Assembly: GCA_037176845.1 (NCBI GenBank)
Contig: JAYKXP010000012.1
Coordinates: 558,001-622,000 of the forward strand
Direction of reading: 5' to 3'
Origin: Paramarasmius palmivorus
Lineage: Eukaryota > Basidiomycota > Agaricomycetes > Agaricales > Marasmiaceae
DNA: 64,000 nt
The notes beneath the pieces are model-generated. The model was not told the DNA's origin and ran no database searches. It saw nothing but the letters and a program-made list of their open reading frames with translations. This document shows, piece by piece, positions 54,787-64,000 of the stretch (within the stretch, counting starts at the first letter, position 1; every line of letters starts with the position of its first letter). Position numbers and translations under genes: made by a program.

Positions 54787-56502
54787 TCACATTTCCTCGT
54801 GTTCGAGTTCCACCCTCTCTAGAACATTGACAAGTGCCCTCAGAACGTTAATCTGAGAGTCCTGAAGGTCGTCGTAGCAGTCGATGAGTACGAGCCTGTC
54901 AAGTTTGGATTGCTCTTTCATGCGCCATGCGAGATACCTCATGAGGGCCAAAGAGAAATCCACAGTGTCAGAAACAAAGATCTCCTTAATGAAGATACTC
55001 TGCAGGGATGACATCGCCAGTTGGGGTTGAACACCGTAACTAGCCTTGAACAGAGCATTGAGGACCTGGTTTGTGCTGGCGGTCGACTGAACGTGCAGGT
55101 TTCGTAAACCACTCGACTCCCCGTGCAGATACGGCCCAAGAATGCCGATGACATCGTCTATCTGAACATGATTTGGCAGGAAACCAAATCTCAGAGTTTT
55201 GACAGATTTAGATGGCAAGATTCGCAGAGCTCGTCTCGCCACCTCTACCCAATGAAACGAAAACTTGCTTGCCCAATCTATTGAAAGCGAGAAGCGCGGA
55301 GAGTCTCCTACTTCCCAAGGTGAGTCTGCACTGCGCCATGCCTTAAGGAGCATCTCAACACCCTCGTCTTCCTCATCTTCTCCAAGCAGAGAAACACTTT
55401 TGAGAATTGGACAACCATCTCTGGAGTCTGAGAACTTTTGGGTCAGGGTGTTGAATAGGGGTTGAAGGGAATGGACTATTGGGTCAGCGGAGCGACCCCA
55501 TGCAGATAGGGAAATATGGATAGCTGTATTGCCCGGGAAAGATAGGTGCTCTAGAAGATCAGTGCAGTTTGCCGTCTCTTCGGGGACGTCGGACGTGAGG
55601 GATATGAGTTTCAAATGTGCGAGAGGAACAAGAGGAAGCTCCATGTTCGCTTTGAAAGGGATGGCGTAAGTGCCTATTCGGAGTGTCCTGAGTCGTGGCG
55701 AGCTGTTCAGCACGGCATAAAACTCTTGCGACAATGGTCTATGGTCCATGCTGCCATCCAAATCGAGGGAGGTGAGGTTCTGCAGGATACCTGATCCCCA
55801 AGGCAAGTCGCAATTCCTGAGAGTGATCTGGGTGAGAGCTGGGGAAACTCCTCCGAGAAGATTGTCGGGAAGAGGGGTATGAGCGCCATATGCGCCGGTT
55901 TTAAGCCTCAGCGACTTCAGAAATGGCACACTGTGTCCCATGAGCGATGTCGCCATCACCATGTCTCCGGGACCCAAGTCCAAGTCCAAGCTTCGGATAC
56001 GGCGGTAGCCATGGCCTAGTACCTCCAGCAGAATAAATAGGCCTTTCCGTTGTAGCCTCTCGGCCGGCTCTTCGAAAAATATATCCAACAAGGATTGCTT
56101 AGACCGTATAAGCATCTCTCGTGCCAGTTCGGGATTTGTGAAGTCGGGACAAGTCCACAGCGCAGAATGGTTGACTGCGACAGCACGCCAATGGCAACAG
56201 ACATGTGTGAACGCTAGCCATTCGAGGGGCTTTTGGCGACTCCGGGGTAGCACCCAACCGGATTCATCTCTTAATTTCTGCGTCGGGAACGGAACGCAAA
56301 ACGTAAAGATGTTCGAAAGGGTTTCAGGAGGAAGGCGGAATATCGGGGTGTTGCGATTATGTTCCAAGCTGCGATGTCGGAGTGCTTTCTCGGGCTCTAT
56401 GTGGAAAGGAACTGAGCAGGTTGAGTGCAAATGTTCAAATCGGTATTTGTACCTGGAATACGCACTTTTGTAGGGATACCCAGAATTCTCAAACGAGTCC
56501 AT
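54787..56502 (-). CDS. F-box protein, subfamily A, copy 5
   Basis: A single coding exon of 571 residues starting MDSFENSGYPYKSAYSRYKY. The F-box is FRLPPETLSNIFTFCVPFPT, followed by an inserted segment and then LAFTHVCCHWRAVAVNHSAL and LAREMLIRSKQSLLDIFF. The leucine-rich region includes LTSLDLDGSMDHRPLSQEFY. The C-terminus (LIDCYDDLQDSQINVLRALV) supplies the reference for the deleted copy at 50137. The CVPFPTQ string after the F-box also links these two as close relatives. Predicted SCF adaptor of unknown target. Confidence 0.86.
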   Translation of the reverse strand: MDSFENSGYPYKSAYSRYKYRFEHLHSTCSVPFHIEPEKALRHRSLEHNRNTPIFRLPPETLSNIFTFCVPFPTQKLRDESGWVLPRSRQKPLEWLAFTHVCCHWRAVAVNHSALWTCPDFTNPELAREMLIRSKQSLLDIFFEEPAERLQRKGLFILLEVLGHGYRRIRSLDLDLGPGDMVMATSLMGHSVPFLKSLRLKTGAYGAHTPLPDNLLGGVSPALTQITLRNCDLPWGSGILQNLTSLDLDGSMDHRPLSQEFYAVLNSSPRLRTLRIGTYAIPFKANMELPLVPLAHLKLISLTSDVPEETANCTDLLEHLSFPGNTAIHISLSAWGRSADPIVHSLQPLFNTLTQKFSDSRDGCPILKSVSLLGEDEEDEGVEMLLKAWRSADSPWEVGDSPRFSLSIDWASKFSFHWVEVARRALRILPSKSVKTLRFGFLPNHVQIDDVIGILGPYLHGESSGLRNLHVQSTASTNQVLNALFKASYGVQPQLAMSSLQSIFIKEIFVSDTVDFSLALMRYLAWRMKEQSKLDRLVLIDCYDDLQDSQINVLRALVNVLERVELEHEEM

Positions 56503-56631
56503 TCCGAAGTGACGAGAAGGACTATACTTCCAGTGAAGAACACGTCGTGGTCATGGAACAAAGGTGGTACGTGACCGTGAATTGGTGATGACGTTTCACG
56601 AAAGTCACGAATTTCGCAGGCTCTTCACTCC

Positions 56632-57774
56632 ATGCCATCACGTCGCGACCGTTCTGCTTCCTACTCTCGCTCTCGTTCTCGCTCTCCAGACCGTCGTAGA
56701 GAAAGAGAAAAACGAAGAGAAAGGGACAGGGATAGGTCCTATTCACCGGATGAAAGGCGTAAACTACCGCACGACGCTTCACCTATTTCTGAGTCGGATT
56801 ACTTTCAGAAAAGCGACGAGTTCAGGATATGGTTAAAAGATGAAAAGGGAAAGGTTCGTTTTAATCTTCATATTCAATGTTGCCATATTTGCTCATTTCA
56901 AAAGTATAGTATTTCGATGAATTATCCGGAGATAAAGCAAGAAGGTGCGTTTGTCTCTCGTTCTGTACAGAGGATGCTAAATGATAACACAGCTATTTTC
57001 GCAAGTTTGTAAAGGCGTGGAATCGAGGAAAACTTTCAAGTGAATTCTTCTTACTCATTCACTTCCTCATCCAAGCTCATCGAAACCCAGAATCCCTATA
57101 CGCCGGTGTTGATAGTTCGGCGATTCCAGCAACATCAACGACATCTTACAAATGGTCTTTTGCTTCGAAATCCTCTCGGGCAGATGAAGATGCACTTAGA
57201 CAGGCCAAGGAATCCGTCGGCGCTGCTACTTACAACCGTGCAGAACAAAGTCATCCTAGTGGTAGTGCAAGCAAAGCTGGCAGTGGCAAAATACAAGGCC
57301 CCACGCTACCTTCAGCAGCCGACATGCAACTAGCGCGAGAAACAGCAGCTGAGTTTGCAGAAGAAGAGCGTCGGTACAAGAGGAAACGGGACCGAAAAGA
57401 GGACAAGGATAGGATTGAAGACATGGTTGGGCCGAAGGAAGTTGGTCGGGAAGGGATGCTGGAGAAGAAGAGAGCCAAAAGAGAAAATGATCGTGCGTTC
57501 AGGGAGAAGGGAGATGAAGGCTTGGAAGCAGATGAATCGACTTTAATGGGCGGTAGTGACAGTTTCCACGCACAGTGCGTATTTTCAATATTGTCTGTCT
57601 GACCATGCTAATCTCTTTCTTAGTATTGCAAGACGTGATGCTGCTAAAAAGCGATTCGAAAGCGCTAGGGAAGAGAAAGCCAATGCAATACGAGAAAGAG
57701 CCAAGGCGTTCAATGAGAAAGAAAGTGCAACCATGGCCATGTTCCAACAGCTAGCGAAGCAGAGGTTCGGTTGA
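56632..57774 (+). CDS. RS-rich nuclear protein, SCI1-like
   Basis: Five exons, 56632-56853, 56910-56944, 56993-57039, 57091-57574 and 57624-57774, give 312 residues. An N-terminal arginine/serine region (RSASYSRSRSRSPDRRRERE) is followed by the conserved block SDEFRIWLKDEKGKYFDELS, KARRYFRKFVKAWNRGKLS and SYKWSFASKSS, then long charged helices (EEERRYKRKRDRKEDKDR; AAKKRFESAREEKANAIRER). This matches the small family that includes plant style cell-cycle inhibitor 1 (SCI1) and uncharacterised fungal proteins. A nuclear, RNA-processing-related role is likely from the RS domain; the biochemical function is not established. The 129 bp shared with the divergent F-box gene is its promoter. Confidence 0.8.
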
Positions 57775-58107
57775 CACTATTCGGTACTTGTTATCTTGGT
57801 AGGTTCTACTTCTGCGCGACTTTTCTCTGTATCTTTTCATTTACCAGCGTTGCAGTTTAATCAGATGTACTATATTACTTGGAAAGCTATCATTAGACTC
57901 ATTGCTGATCATCGAAATGGAAGCCGCTTTTTTGGTCAAATGCTACAAGTACAGAGGTATAATTACATACGGCCAACGCTCCAAAGCAATAAAGATACAT
58001 CAATAAAAACACAGGCGCCGCTCCACAAATCACGCTGCACATGGCTTTCGAACAGACCTTCGAAATCACCAAGCCCTATCCTCAACTTCGATGTCTTGTG
58101 CCTGAAG
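57775..58107. other. Convergent 3' flanks
   Basis: 333 bp between the stop of the SCI1-like gene and the predicted stop of the small serine-rich gene. Nothing recognised. Confidence 0.5.
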
Positions 58108-58776
58108 TTATAGCCTCCGGTAAGCACCGTGCGCACCATCTTGAGTCCACAAAAAGAAACTCACGATGTCTCTAGTCATTATCGGTGCCGGTGGCGGCGG
58201 TCGGGCACGTCCACGAGACCCTCTTCCCGTGCGTTTCATCTGAAAGCGGGAAGGCGGGCTAGATCTCCATTCTCGTAAAAGACTTGCACATTCCTCATCG
58301 GCATCGCCATCTTCTTGACCGGATGAGCTGCTACTTTCGGAGCTCGTGGATCGATATGATAACGAACGATCATGAGTGCCCCAAATGTCGTCTTCTGAGT
58401 CTCGTAATTGGTCATATTCATGTGTCGGTGTGATTGGTGTGGAAGATAAGTATGAAGAGCTTGGCGGTGAAGATGGTGAAGATGAGGATTCAGTACGTGA
58501 CCGAGAGTATCGCGGGGTGGAGATAGGTGTTGGGGGAGGCCGCACTGGGCGGGTCTAGTGTAGAACGGGACGGTGTTAGTACCGTTCCGCTCGAACAGAC
58601 GGGCGGTCTTACCAAAGATGCGTGTTCTTCGTAGTGTTGGAAGGTTTCAGCATTGGTTTCTTGTTTTGAACGACGTTTCTAGGATCGATATCAACTTGCA
58701 TGTACAACAACCAGAGATGCACAATACTTACAGAGTCGTTCCAACCGCTAAGGATCTTTTTCATGCCGCCAGTCAT
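58108..58776 (-). CDS. Small serine/proline-rich protein, unknown function
   Basis: Exons 58732-58776, 58613-58678 and 58108-58554 give 185 residues starting MTGGMKKILSGWNDS. The middle exon encodes KRRSKQETNAETFQHYEEHA. The last exon has a proline/serine-rich stretch (RPPPTPISTPRYSRSRTES) with a run of serines and acidic residues, then a basic glycine/arginine part ending in RPPPPAP. Both introns are gt/ag and phase 0. No domain is recognised and most of the chain is predicted disordered. The C-terminal ~20 residues after APIMTRDI could instead be removed by a further splice, so the true end is uncertain. Confidence 0.6.
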
Positions 58777-59694
58777 TGTGTCAGATGTAGAAAACAGTGG
58801 ACGAGGCCTTTTGGAACAGGTATTGAGATGGATGGAAGGTTGATTGTGAGGGGTATGTAGTGGGTAGATTTCAGGGATGAAAATCGTTAGGCGAATAATT
58901 CTCCGATGGCCTTGTTATATGAATTCAGGAAGTATACATGGTTGCAAGCGGGCCGGTATCAGCGTAATTTCGACGAGCGGCTTGCCAGTCAGGAAGTCCG
59001 AAGTTTCTAATTTGACGCGGGGCTAATGCAACCTGTGATTTTCAGAGCAAGTGAGCAGATCAGGAAGAATCGTCGTCTTTCAATTGAAAGATACAAATCC
59101 AATCAATCGACAAACGGGCAGTCAGTTACCCCACATGCTCCGTCATGGGTCTGCCCTGCAACGGTGCCTTGGAGTAGATGAGCACTGCATGCTCGCTTGT
59201 AGTTTTGAGTTTGCAACCTTGAGGTCCGAAGACGAATGAGAGGTCGAAACACCTTCGAAGGGCAAGAGTCTGCGATAACCAAAAATTTCGTCACCTTACG
59301 ACAACGGGGAAATAGAACTGACAGTACATTGCGGCGAGTTCTCGGAAATGCATCATAGGGTATGGTGGGTATCGACTTTCTGGTTTTGGCAGAAGAGACG
59401 CCTCTAATTAAAGAGACATTTCTACATCCTCTTTCAAGAACATCGGATCTTGGTATTGCGGTGTGCCCCCATGGTTCCCCGGGTTTTCTCCGTGAAGAAC
59501 GCAAGTTGTTGAAAGGGACAATAGGGCCGGAGAGCGTTGTCCGCTGAATGTCGCACAGCGGACCAATGAGGCAACGATACGCTTCGGTGCAGGTCTAGCC
59601 ATTGGACTAGAATAACGACAAATAACATTGTGCCTGCCAGCAACCACAAATTCCAAATCTCATTCATTCACGAGTCCTTCCTCGATTCCACAAC
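58777..59694. other. Intergenic region
   Basis: About 0.9 kb holding the promoter of the small serine-rich gene and the 3' flank of the P450; both genes are on the minus strand. Open frames here lack motifs. Confidence 0.45.
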
Positions 59695-61942
59695 TCATTC
59701 CCTGTCTTCAACTGCTAAATCTCGTTCCAACCTTACGAATGTTCCGGTAGCTTCCCGGTATTGATGTTCGATGATGTCAACGACGTTTTCTCGAGGTGTA
59801 ATACGGCATTGGAATGTTTTTGGCGTGAAGCTCAGGCCCTAGAATGACGTGGTTTGGTCAGGCACGTACGCACAAAGTAGATGAGCGTCACCCACTTCCT
59901 CATACGCAAACAGATCAACTGGAATGTCCTTTCCCGTTTCGGGATCCTGAAGCGGTCGGAATTCAAAGGCCCATATGAGGTTCATAGCGTTCAATACCTG
60001 AAAGAACGGCAACGGTAAGGCTGAACTCAATGAGAGGATATGGAGTCTCACCAGTGAATTCTTCGCCAGATGGATACCAGGGCACGCTCTCTGTGTACAC
60101 GAATTAGGCATCAAGAACTTGACTTAACGGGGAGGTGTACATACCCTTCCGAAACCGAACGCAAGATCATCACGAAAAGCACTATCGTCTACGCCTGGTT
60201 TTGTGCCATGTGGCGTTAAGAGGTAGCGTTCAGGGCTAAACAGATGAGGATCTTCGAAATATTCTGTATGGGGCTGAGCAAGATGTAATCCACGTACAGT
60301 GAAAAGCCATACCTGGGTTGTGAAAGACACCATCTGTACATGAAAGATTGCATGAGCCAAGCCTTTCTGTGGTACACGAACGCCGGAATCCGACTCACAT
60401 ATGTTCGGGATTATAGTGGTGCCCTCTGGTATAGTGTATCCGAGGTACTGAAAACACCGTTCAGCATCTTCCATCGGAGCTTTGTCGGGCTAGTCAACAT
60501 ACTTCTTCTGTGGCCGTGGTTTCGCGTGGAATGCATATCGGGGCGACTGGGCGAAATCGGTGAACCTTGACAGAGTATGAAGCCGTGAAGATACCTGGAA
60601 GCCAATTACTTACCTCTTTCAGAATGGCGCCTACGTATGGAAGGTGTTCATAATCCCCAAGTTCTGGTGATCTCTGGTCGCCCACTACTCGTCGGATCTC
60701 CTCGGACGCCTTCTGCTGAGCTGCTGGGGATGCAGCTAGACAGAGGACAAGGGATTTAAGTATAGATGAGGTAGTTTCCGACCCTGCTTCGATCATCGTT
60801 CCACCCAAGTACCTGCAATCAACGCAACAAGCTATCAGCACGCAAGATAGAAACGCGCAAAAAGGAGAACAAACCCAATCTGCTCTCTGTCCATCCCATA
60901 TTCCTCTTTCCGACTCAGCAAATTCTCCATGAAGCACCCATTTCCACCATCAATACTCGACATCCTTCTCTCGCATTCATCAAACAGCCCAAAATACAAC
61001 TCCCGGTGCCGCTGTTTGACTTCCCTCATCAAGGCTTTCCATGATGCCCATCTCTCAGGAATATAGTCCAAAATTGGGAGCTTGTCCACAGGTGGTACGG
61101 TTCCTGGTGAAGCTAATTTTGTCCAAACGTGCTGGAACTCGTAAAAGGCGATCATTTCGCGGGCATCTGGTCGTGGGCAGCGTTTTCCGTAAATGATCGA
61201 TGTTACGAGGGAGAAGGAGTATCGGCTAAGGTGGTTGCATAAGTCCTATTTGTGTATTTAGTTTGAGATCATTCGTGGTTCAAGGCTGGTGGTCTGCGTA
61301 CCTGAGGTTGGTGTAAAACGTCGAACAAGAGTTGGAAGCTTTCGGCACGCTATTAATGTCGATGAGTTATGTGTGATAGGGTAAAAGTAATTGCAGTTCT
61401 ACCTGAATGGGTAAATGAGAAGGTACAGCGCTGGGTACAAGGATCTTGTTCAAGATCTTTCGTTGAGTACGCCAAAGATCGTCTAAGAAGGGACTTGGAG
61501 TGAGCATAGAACCTCAAAACGTGAGCAATCCGGCACGTACTGTACGGAATAAGCGGAAGAAATAGCCCGTTCGTCACCTGTTCAGAGGGATAGTGGCGAG
61601 GACGGCTGGCTGTGGTCGCGTTACGCTTATCGAGGAGTTCCTTGATGCTGTCCATGCTGCTCAGCACGATAATGGTCCCCGTGCCGACTTTGAGCGAGTA
61701 GATACCACCGTATTGCCGCGCCCATTCGGTGAACCTTGGAATAGGTCATGATTTGGATGATAAGAAACAAGCAAAGGTACCCACTTGTAGTGTGGATATT
61801 TTGTTGGAAGAACGTGGATGTTGCCAAGAAAAGGAAGCGTTCGAGGTCCTGGAGGAAGGTGTGACTCTCGCTGGCCTAGTTTGAGGTACCGAATAAGGGC
61901 GAACAACAGGGAAAAGACAACGAAGATTGGCGTCCAGGACAT
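59695..61942 (-). CDS. Cytochrome P450 monooxygenase
   Basis: A minus-strand gene of about a dozen exons from MSWTPIFVVFSLLFALIRYL (61942, membrane anchor) to the TGA at 59695. Landmarks in order: LPPGPRTLPFLGNIHVLP hinge, FTEWARQYGGIYSLKVG, LWRTQRKILNKIL, I-helix GGTMIEAGSETTSSIL (AGxET), ExxR as KEVHRFRP split by an intron just after the Glu, PNIYGVFHNPEYFEDPHLF and LFSPERYLLTPHGTKP, and the heme loop FGFGRRACPGIHLA with the Cys ligand. It is an ER-anchored monooxygenase needing a P450 reductase; the general type resembles fungal P450s often labelled O-methylsterigmatocystin oxidoreductase-like, but the substrate is unknown. It is the intact relative of the pseudogene at 41288-43204, on the same strand. 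Confidence 0.9.
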
Positions 61943-62547
61943 GGATGGAATGCGCTCGTCGATTGTACCAGTATGACTTCAGAGCCAAATATCTATAACA
62001 ACCACCAGATACGTTAGATCGTGGCAGGAGAGAAAATGGTTAAGATGACAGACCTAGCGCCAGCTGAACCAATCCATTCACTACGGTCATAACAGCTATT
62101 CTGGGACATCGGAACCGTCCTATCAACACTTGTTCGCCGCGGTTCATTTCCATAGTAAGAATTTATCTACGACTGCATGGTGCTCGATGTGAGAGGAATC
62201 GAGTGGTAGGTTGGTTCAACTCGGGCTTGAGTAGGCCTTCGGAATGCTTCCCTGGGCATGACTTTAACAAAGTTATACGGAGGATCATGAATGGCAGATA
62301 AGAGAATACCTACACAGAATTATCGTTTATGCTTTTGAGTCGATAGGCACAAGTGGTCAATTGACGACGGCGATGATCGTAGTCAAAAAGAAAGAGGTAC
62401 TTGTTCACCGGTAATGCCGCGGCACTAGGTATCGGTCGCAACTCGGTCGCAACCGTCTTGGACGTAGCTCTACAATGTTTGTTTGTAAAGTGTATCGAAA
62501 ACAAGATATATAGCTCGCAGGTTCTACACGACTGTCCGTAGAATGCA
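61943..62547. other. Intergenic region
   Basis: 605 bp with the P450 promoter and the 3' flank of the last F-box gene. Nothing else recognised. Confidence 0.5.
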
Positions 62548-64000
62548 TCAAGGATCCGACTCTGTAGACTCAGAATTAGTCTTGGTATTATTGGATTCCT
62601 CCTGGTCCCCATCCTCATCACTCTCCTCGTCTTCATCCTCGCCTGCGGTATAATCGAAGTCCCAATCCAATTCTTCCACAACCCGTTCAAACAAATCCAT
62701 GTTACTCCCCGAATCATTCTCGCTCGCCCTGACGACGTTCTTCTTCAGCTTCATGCCCTGCCTCATCCTTGTCCTCAGACTCTTGTAGAGACCTTCCACA
62801 AGTTGATGATCAAAGTCAAAGTAGGTGAAGACAAGCGTCTCCAATTTGGATAATGGAAGCGGTTTGTTATCCGGCTGGTACACTAGCATTTCCGCCAAAT
62901 CCGCCGCGGCATGTTCAACGTGAAAAATCAACGTGTGAACAGGCGTCGACCATAAGTGGGGCTCCAAAGCCTCGATGAGTAGATTGGATAGATTTTCGGA
63001 GTATCGGGGGAAAGCACCTAAACGCAGAATTTCCAAGACAGGGAGGCGCTTGAAGGCTCGGATTGCCGCCTTGAAAAGCCATTCGAAGAATGTAGGACTT
63101 TCGCGGTCACGTTCAGACCAATCGACTGTGATGTGAAGGTTAGGAATCGGAAGGTGTCCTCGGTCATCGATAATGGAATCAAATGGTGGTATGGTATCCC
63201 AAGCCTTTAGTGTGAACGAAAGGCCTTCGTACTCAACGTCGCCGTCAACCGCGAGTGCCTTGATAATTCTTTCGCCACCGGGAAAATAACGAGGAGATAG
63301 CATCCGACCGATACCGCTCCAGACGAATTCGATGTCGTCAACGGACACATCTTCTGGGGGCTCTGGGTAGGACACCTCTACCTGCACGAAGGTAGTAGTA
63401 GGAAAGGAGATGTGGTTAAATATAGTGGCCCCGCTCAGGTCAGTGCAATGCAGACCTATCCGGCGCAACTTTGGGAGTTCTGCGATGACCGAATCCTCAG
63501 GGTCGTCACAGTACACCTCGTCCAAATCGAGGCATTCCAGCATCGGCATGAACCTGAGTGCCTCACATAATCGCCGAGCGAAGGATGTCTCGTGCTGGCT
63601 TCCTGTCAAATCGAGTGATGTGAGATTGTGAAGAAGAGGGGAGTTGTACGCCAATCCGCAGCCGTCTAGAACGAGACGTGTAAGGAGGGGCGCATTGCCG
63701 CCCATAAAGTCGGGGGAAAGGTCACAACCGTCACTGAACAGATATAGGGATCGAAGAGCTGGAGCAGTATGCACATGCCTCGCCGCGAGCTCTTGCATTA
63801 GACTCGATGGCATATCTAGGTTGACGGTCTCGAGGTGTGAAGCCTGACGAAATGTTTGGTACAATAGCTCGGTCCTGGAAATGATAAGGTCACTTGGGAG
63901 CATCCTGTGCGTTTTGCGAGTGTGCTCGGCGTGTATGAATTGGATATGGAGAGGTGCCCCTCCTAACCGCTTCAGCATCTCCTTTGCCAATTCTGGAGTC
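62548..64000 (-). CDS. F-box protein, subfamily C, copy 4 (partial, runs off window)
   Basis: The frame is open to the right edge and enters the window within the conserved element TPELAKEMLKRLGGAPLHIQ, so the F-box itself lies beyond 64000. The visible 484 residues include LLHNLTSLDLTG, VLEILRLGAFPRYS, HLWSTPVHTLIFHVEHA, LVYQPDNKPLPLSKLETLVF and GMKLKKNVVRAS, all shared with the other C members. The tail is long and acidic (AGEDEDEESDEDGDQEESNN). Predicted SCF adaptor of unknown target. Confidence 0.85.
   Translation of the reverse strand, partial: TPELAKEMLKRLGGAPLHIQFIHAEHTRKTHRMLPSDLIISRTELLYQTFRQASHLETVNLDMPSSLMQELAARHVHTAPALRSLYLFSDGCDLSPDFMGGNAPLLTRLVLDGCGLAYNSPLLHNLTSLDLTGSQHETSFARRLCEALRFMPMLECLDLDEVYCDDPEDSVIAELPKLRRIGLHCTDLSGATIFNHISFPTTTFVQVEVSYPEPPEDVSVDDIEFVWSGIGRMLSPRYFPGGERIIKALAVDGDVEYEGLSFTLKAWDTIPPFDSIIDDRGHLPIPNLHITVDWSERDRESPTFFEWLFKAAIRAFKRLPVLEILRLGAFPRYSENLSNLLIEALEPHLWSTPVHTLIFHVEHAAADLAEMLVYQPDNKPLPLSKLETLVFTYFDFDHQLVEGLYKSLRTRMRQGMKLKKNVVRASENDSGSNMDLFERVVEELDWDFDYTAGEDEDEESDEDGDQEESNNTKTNSESTESDP

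Noticed and set aside
53524..61942. Biosynthetic gene cluster formed by the SDR and P450s
   Set aside because: No backbone enzyme (PKS, NRPS, terpene cyclase) is present and the genes are separated by F-box and RS-protein genes.

Overview
This window comes from the nuclear genome of a filamentous basidiomycete, most likely an Agaricomycete. The evidence is many short spliceosomal introns (about 50-70 bp), a large F-box family, a DUF6534 seven-transmembrane pair, a DyP-type peroxidase, an alcohol-oxidase-type GMC enzyme, a secreted DUF1996-WSC-CBM1 protein, fungal P450s and a Crinkler-like N-terminus joined to a kinase-like domain. No tRNA, rRNA, CRISPR array or intact transposon was recognised. 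Order and species cannot be told from the sequence alone. All exon junctions are manual predictions.

Layout. 1-5.6 kb: the 3' end of an unknown gene, then two tandem F-box paralogues with matching small first exons, and a near-identical ~237 bp direct repeat that copies the 3' flank of the next gene. 5.6-8.7 kb: housekeeping block with GNA1 (glucosamine-6-phosphate N-acetyltransferase), then a divergent ribosomal protein pair (eL21 and uS4) sharing a short promoter with two CACGTG boxes. 9-22 kb: five tandem same-strand F-box genes of one subfamily (N-terminal CxxC, coiled coil, F-box), each with an intron just before the ATG, interrupted by an antisense DyP peroxidase. 23-35.7 kb: CRN-like/kinase-like gene, alcohol oxidase, two tandem DUF6534 membrane proteins, mitochondrial-type J protein. 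36-64 kb: more F-box loci of two other subfamilies, including one internally deleted copy, mixed with the DUF1996-WSC-CBM1 gene, a decayed P450 and a related intact P450, a conserved hypothetical protein, a short-chain dehydrogenase, an RS-rich SCI1-like protein and a small serine-rich protein.

In total there are 14 F-box loci (12 apparently intact, one internally deleted, one running off the window). Their large coding exons are almost intron-free, while neighbouring genes carry up to 15 introns. The general picture is a rapidly turning-over F-box cluster (tandem duplication, deletion, possible conversion) around conserved housekeeping genes and secreted or oxidative enzymes typical of a saprotrophic or plant-associated mushroom. 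The F-box proteins presumably act as substrate adaptors of SCF ubiquitin ligases; their substrates cannot be read from the sequence.
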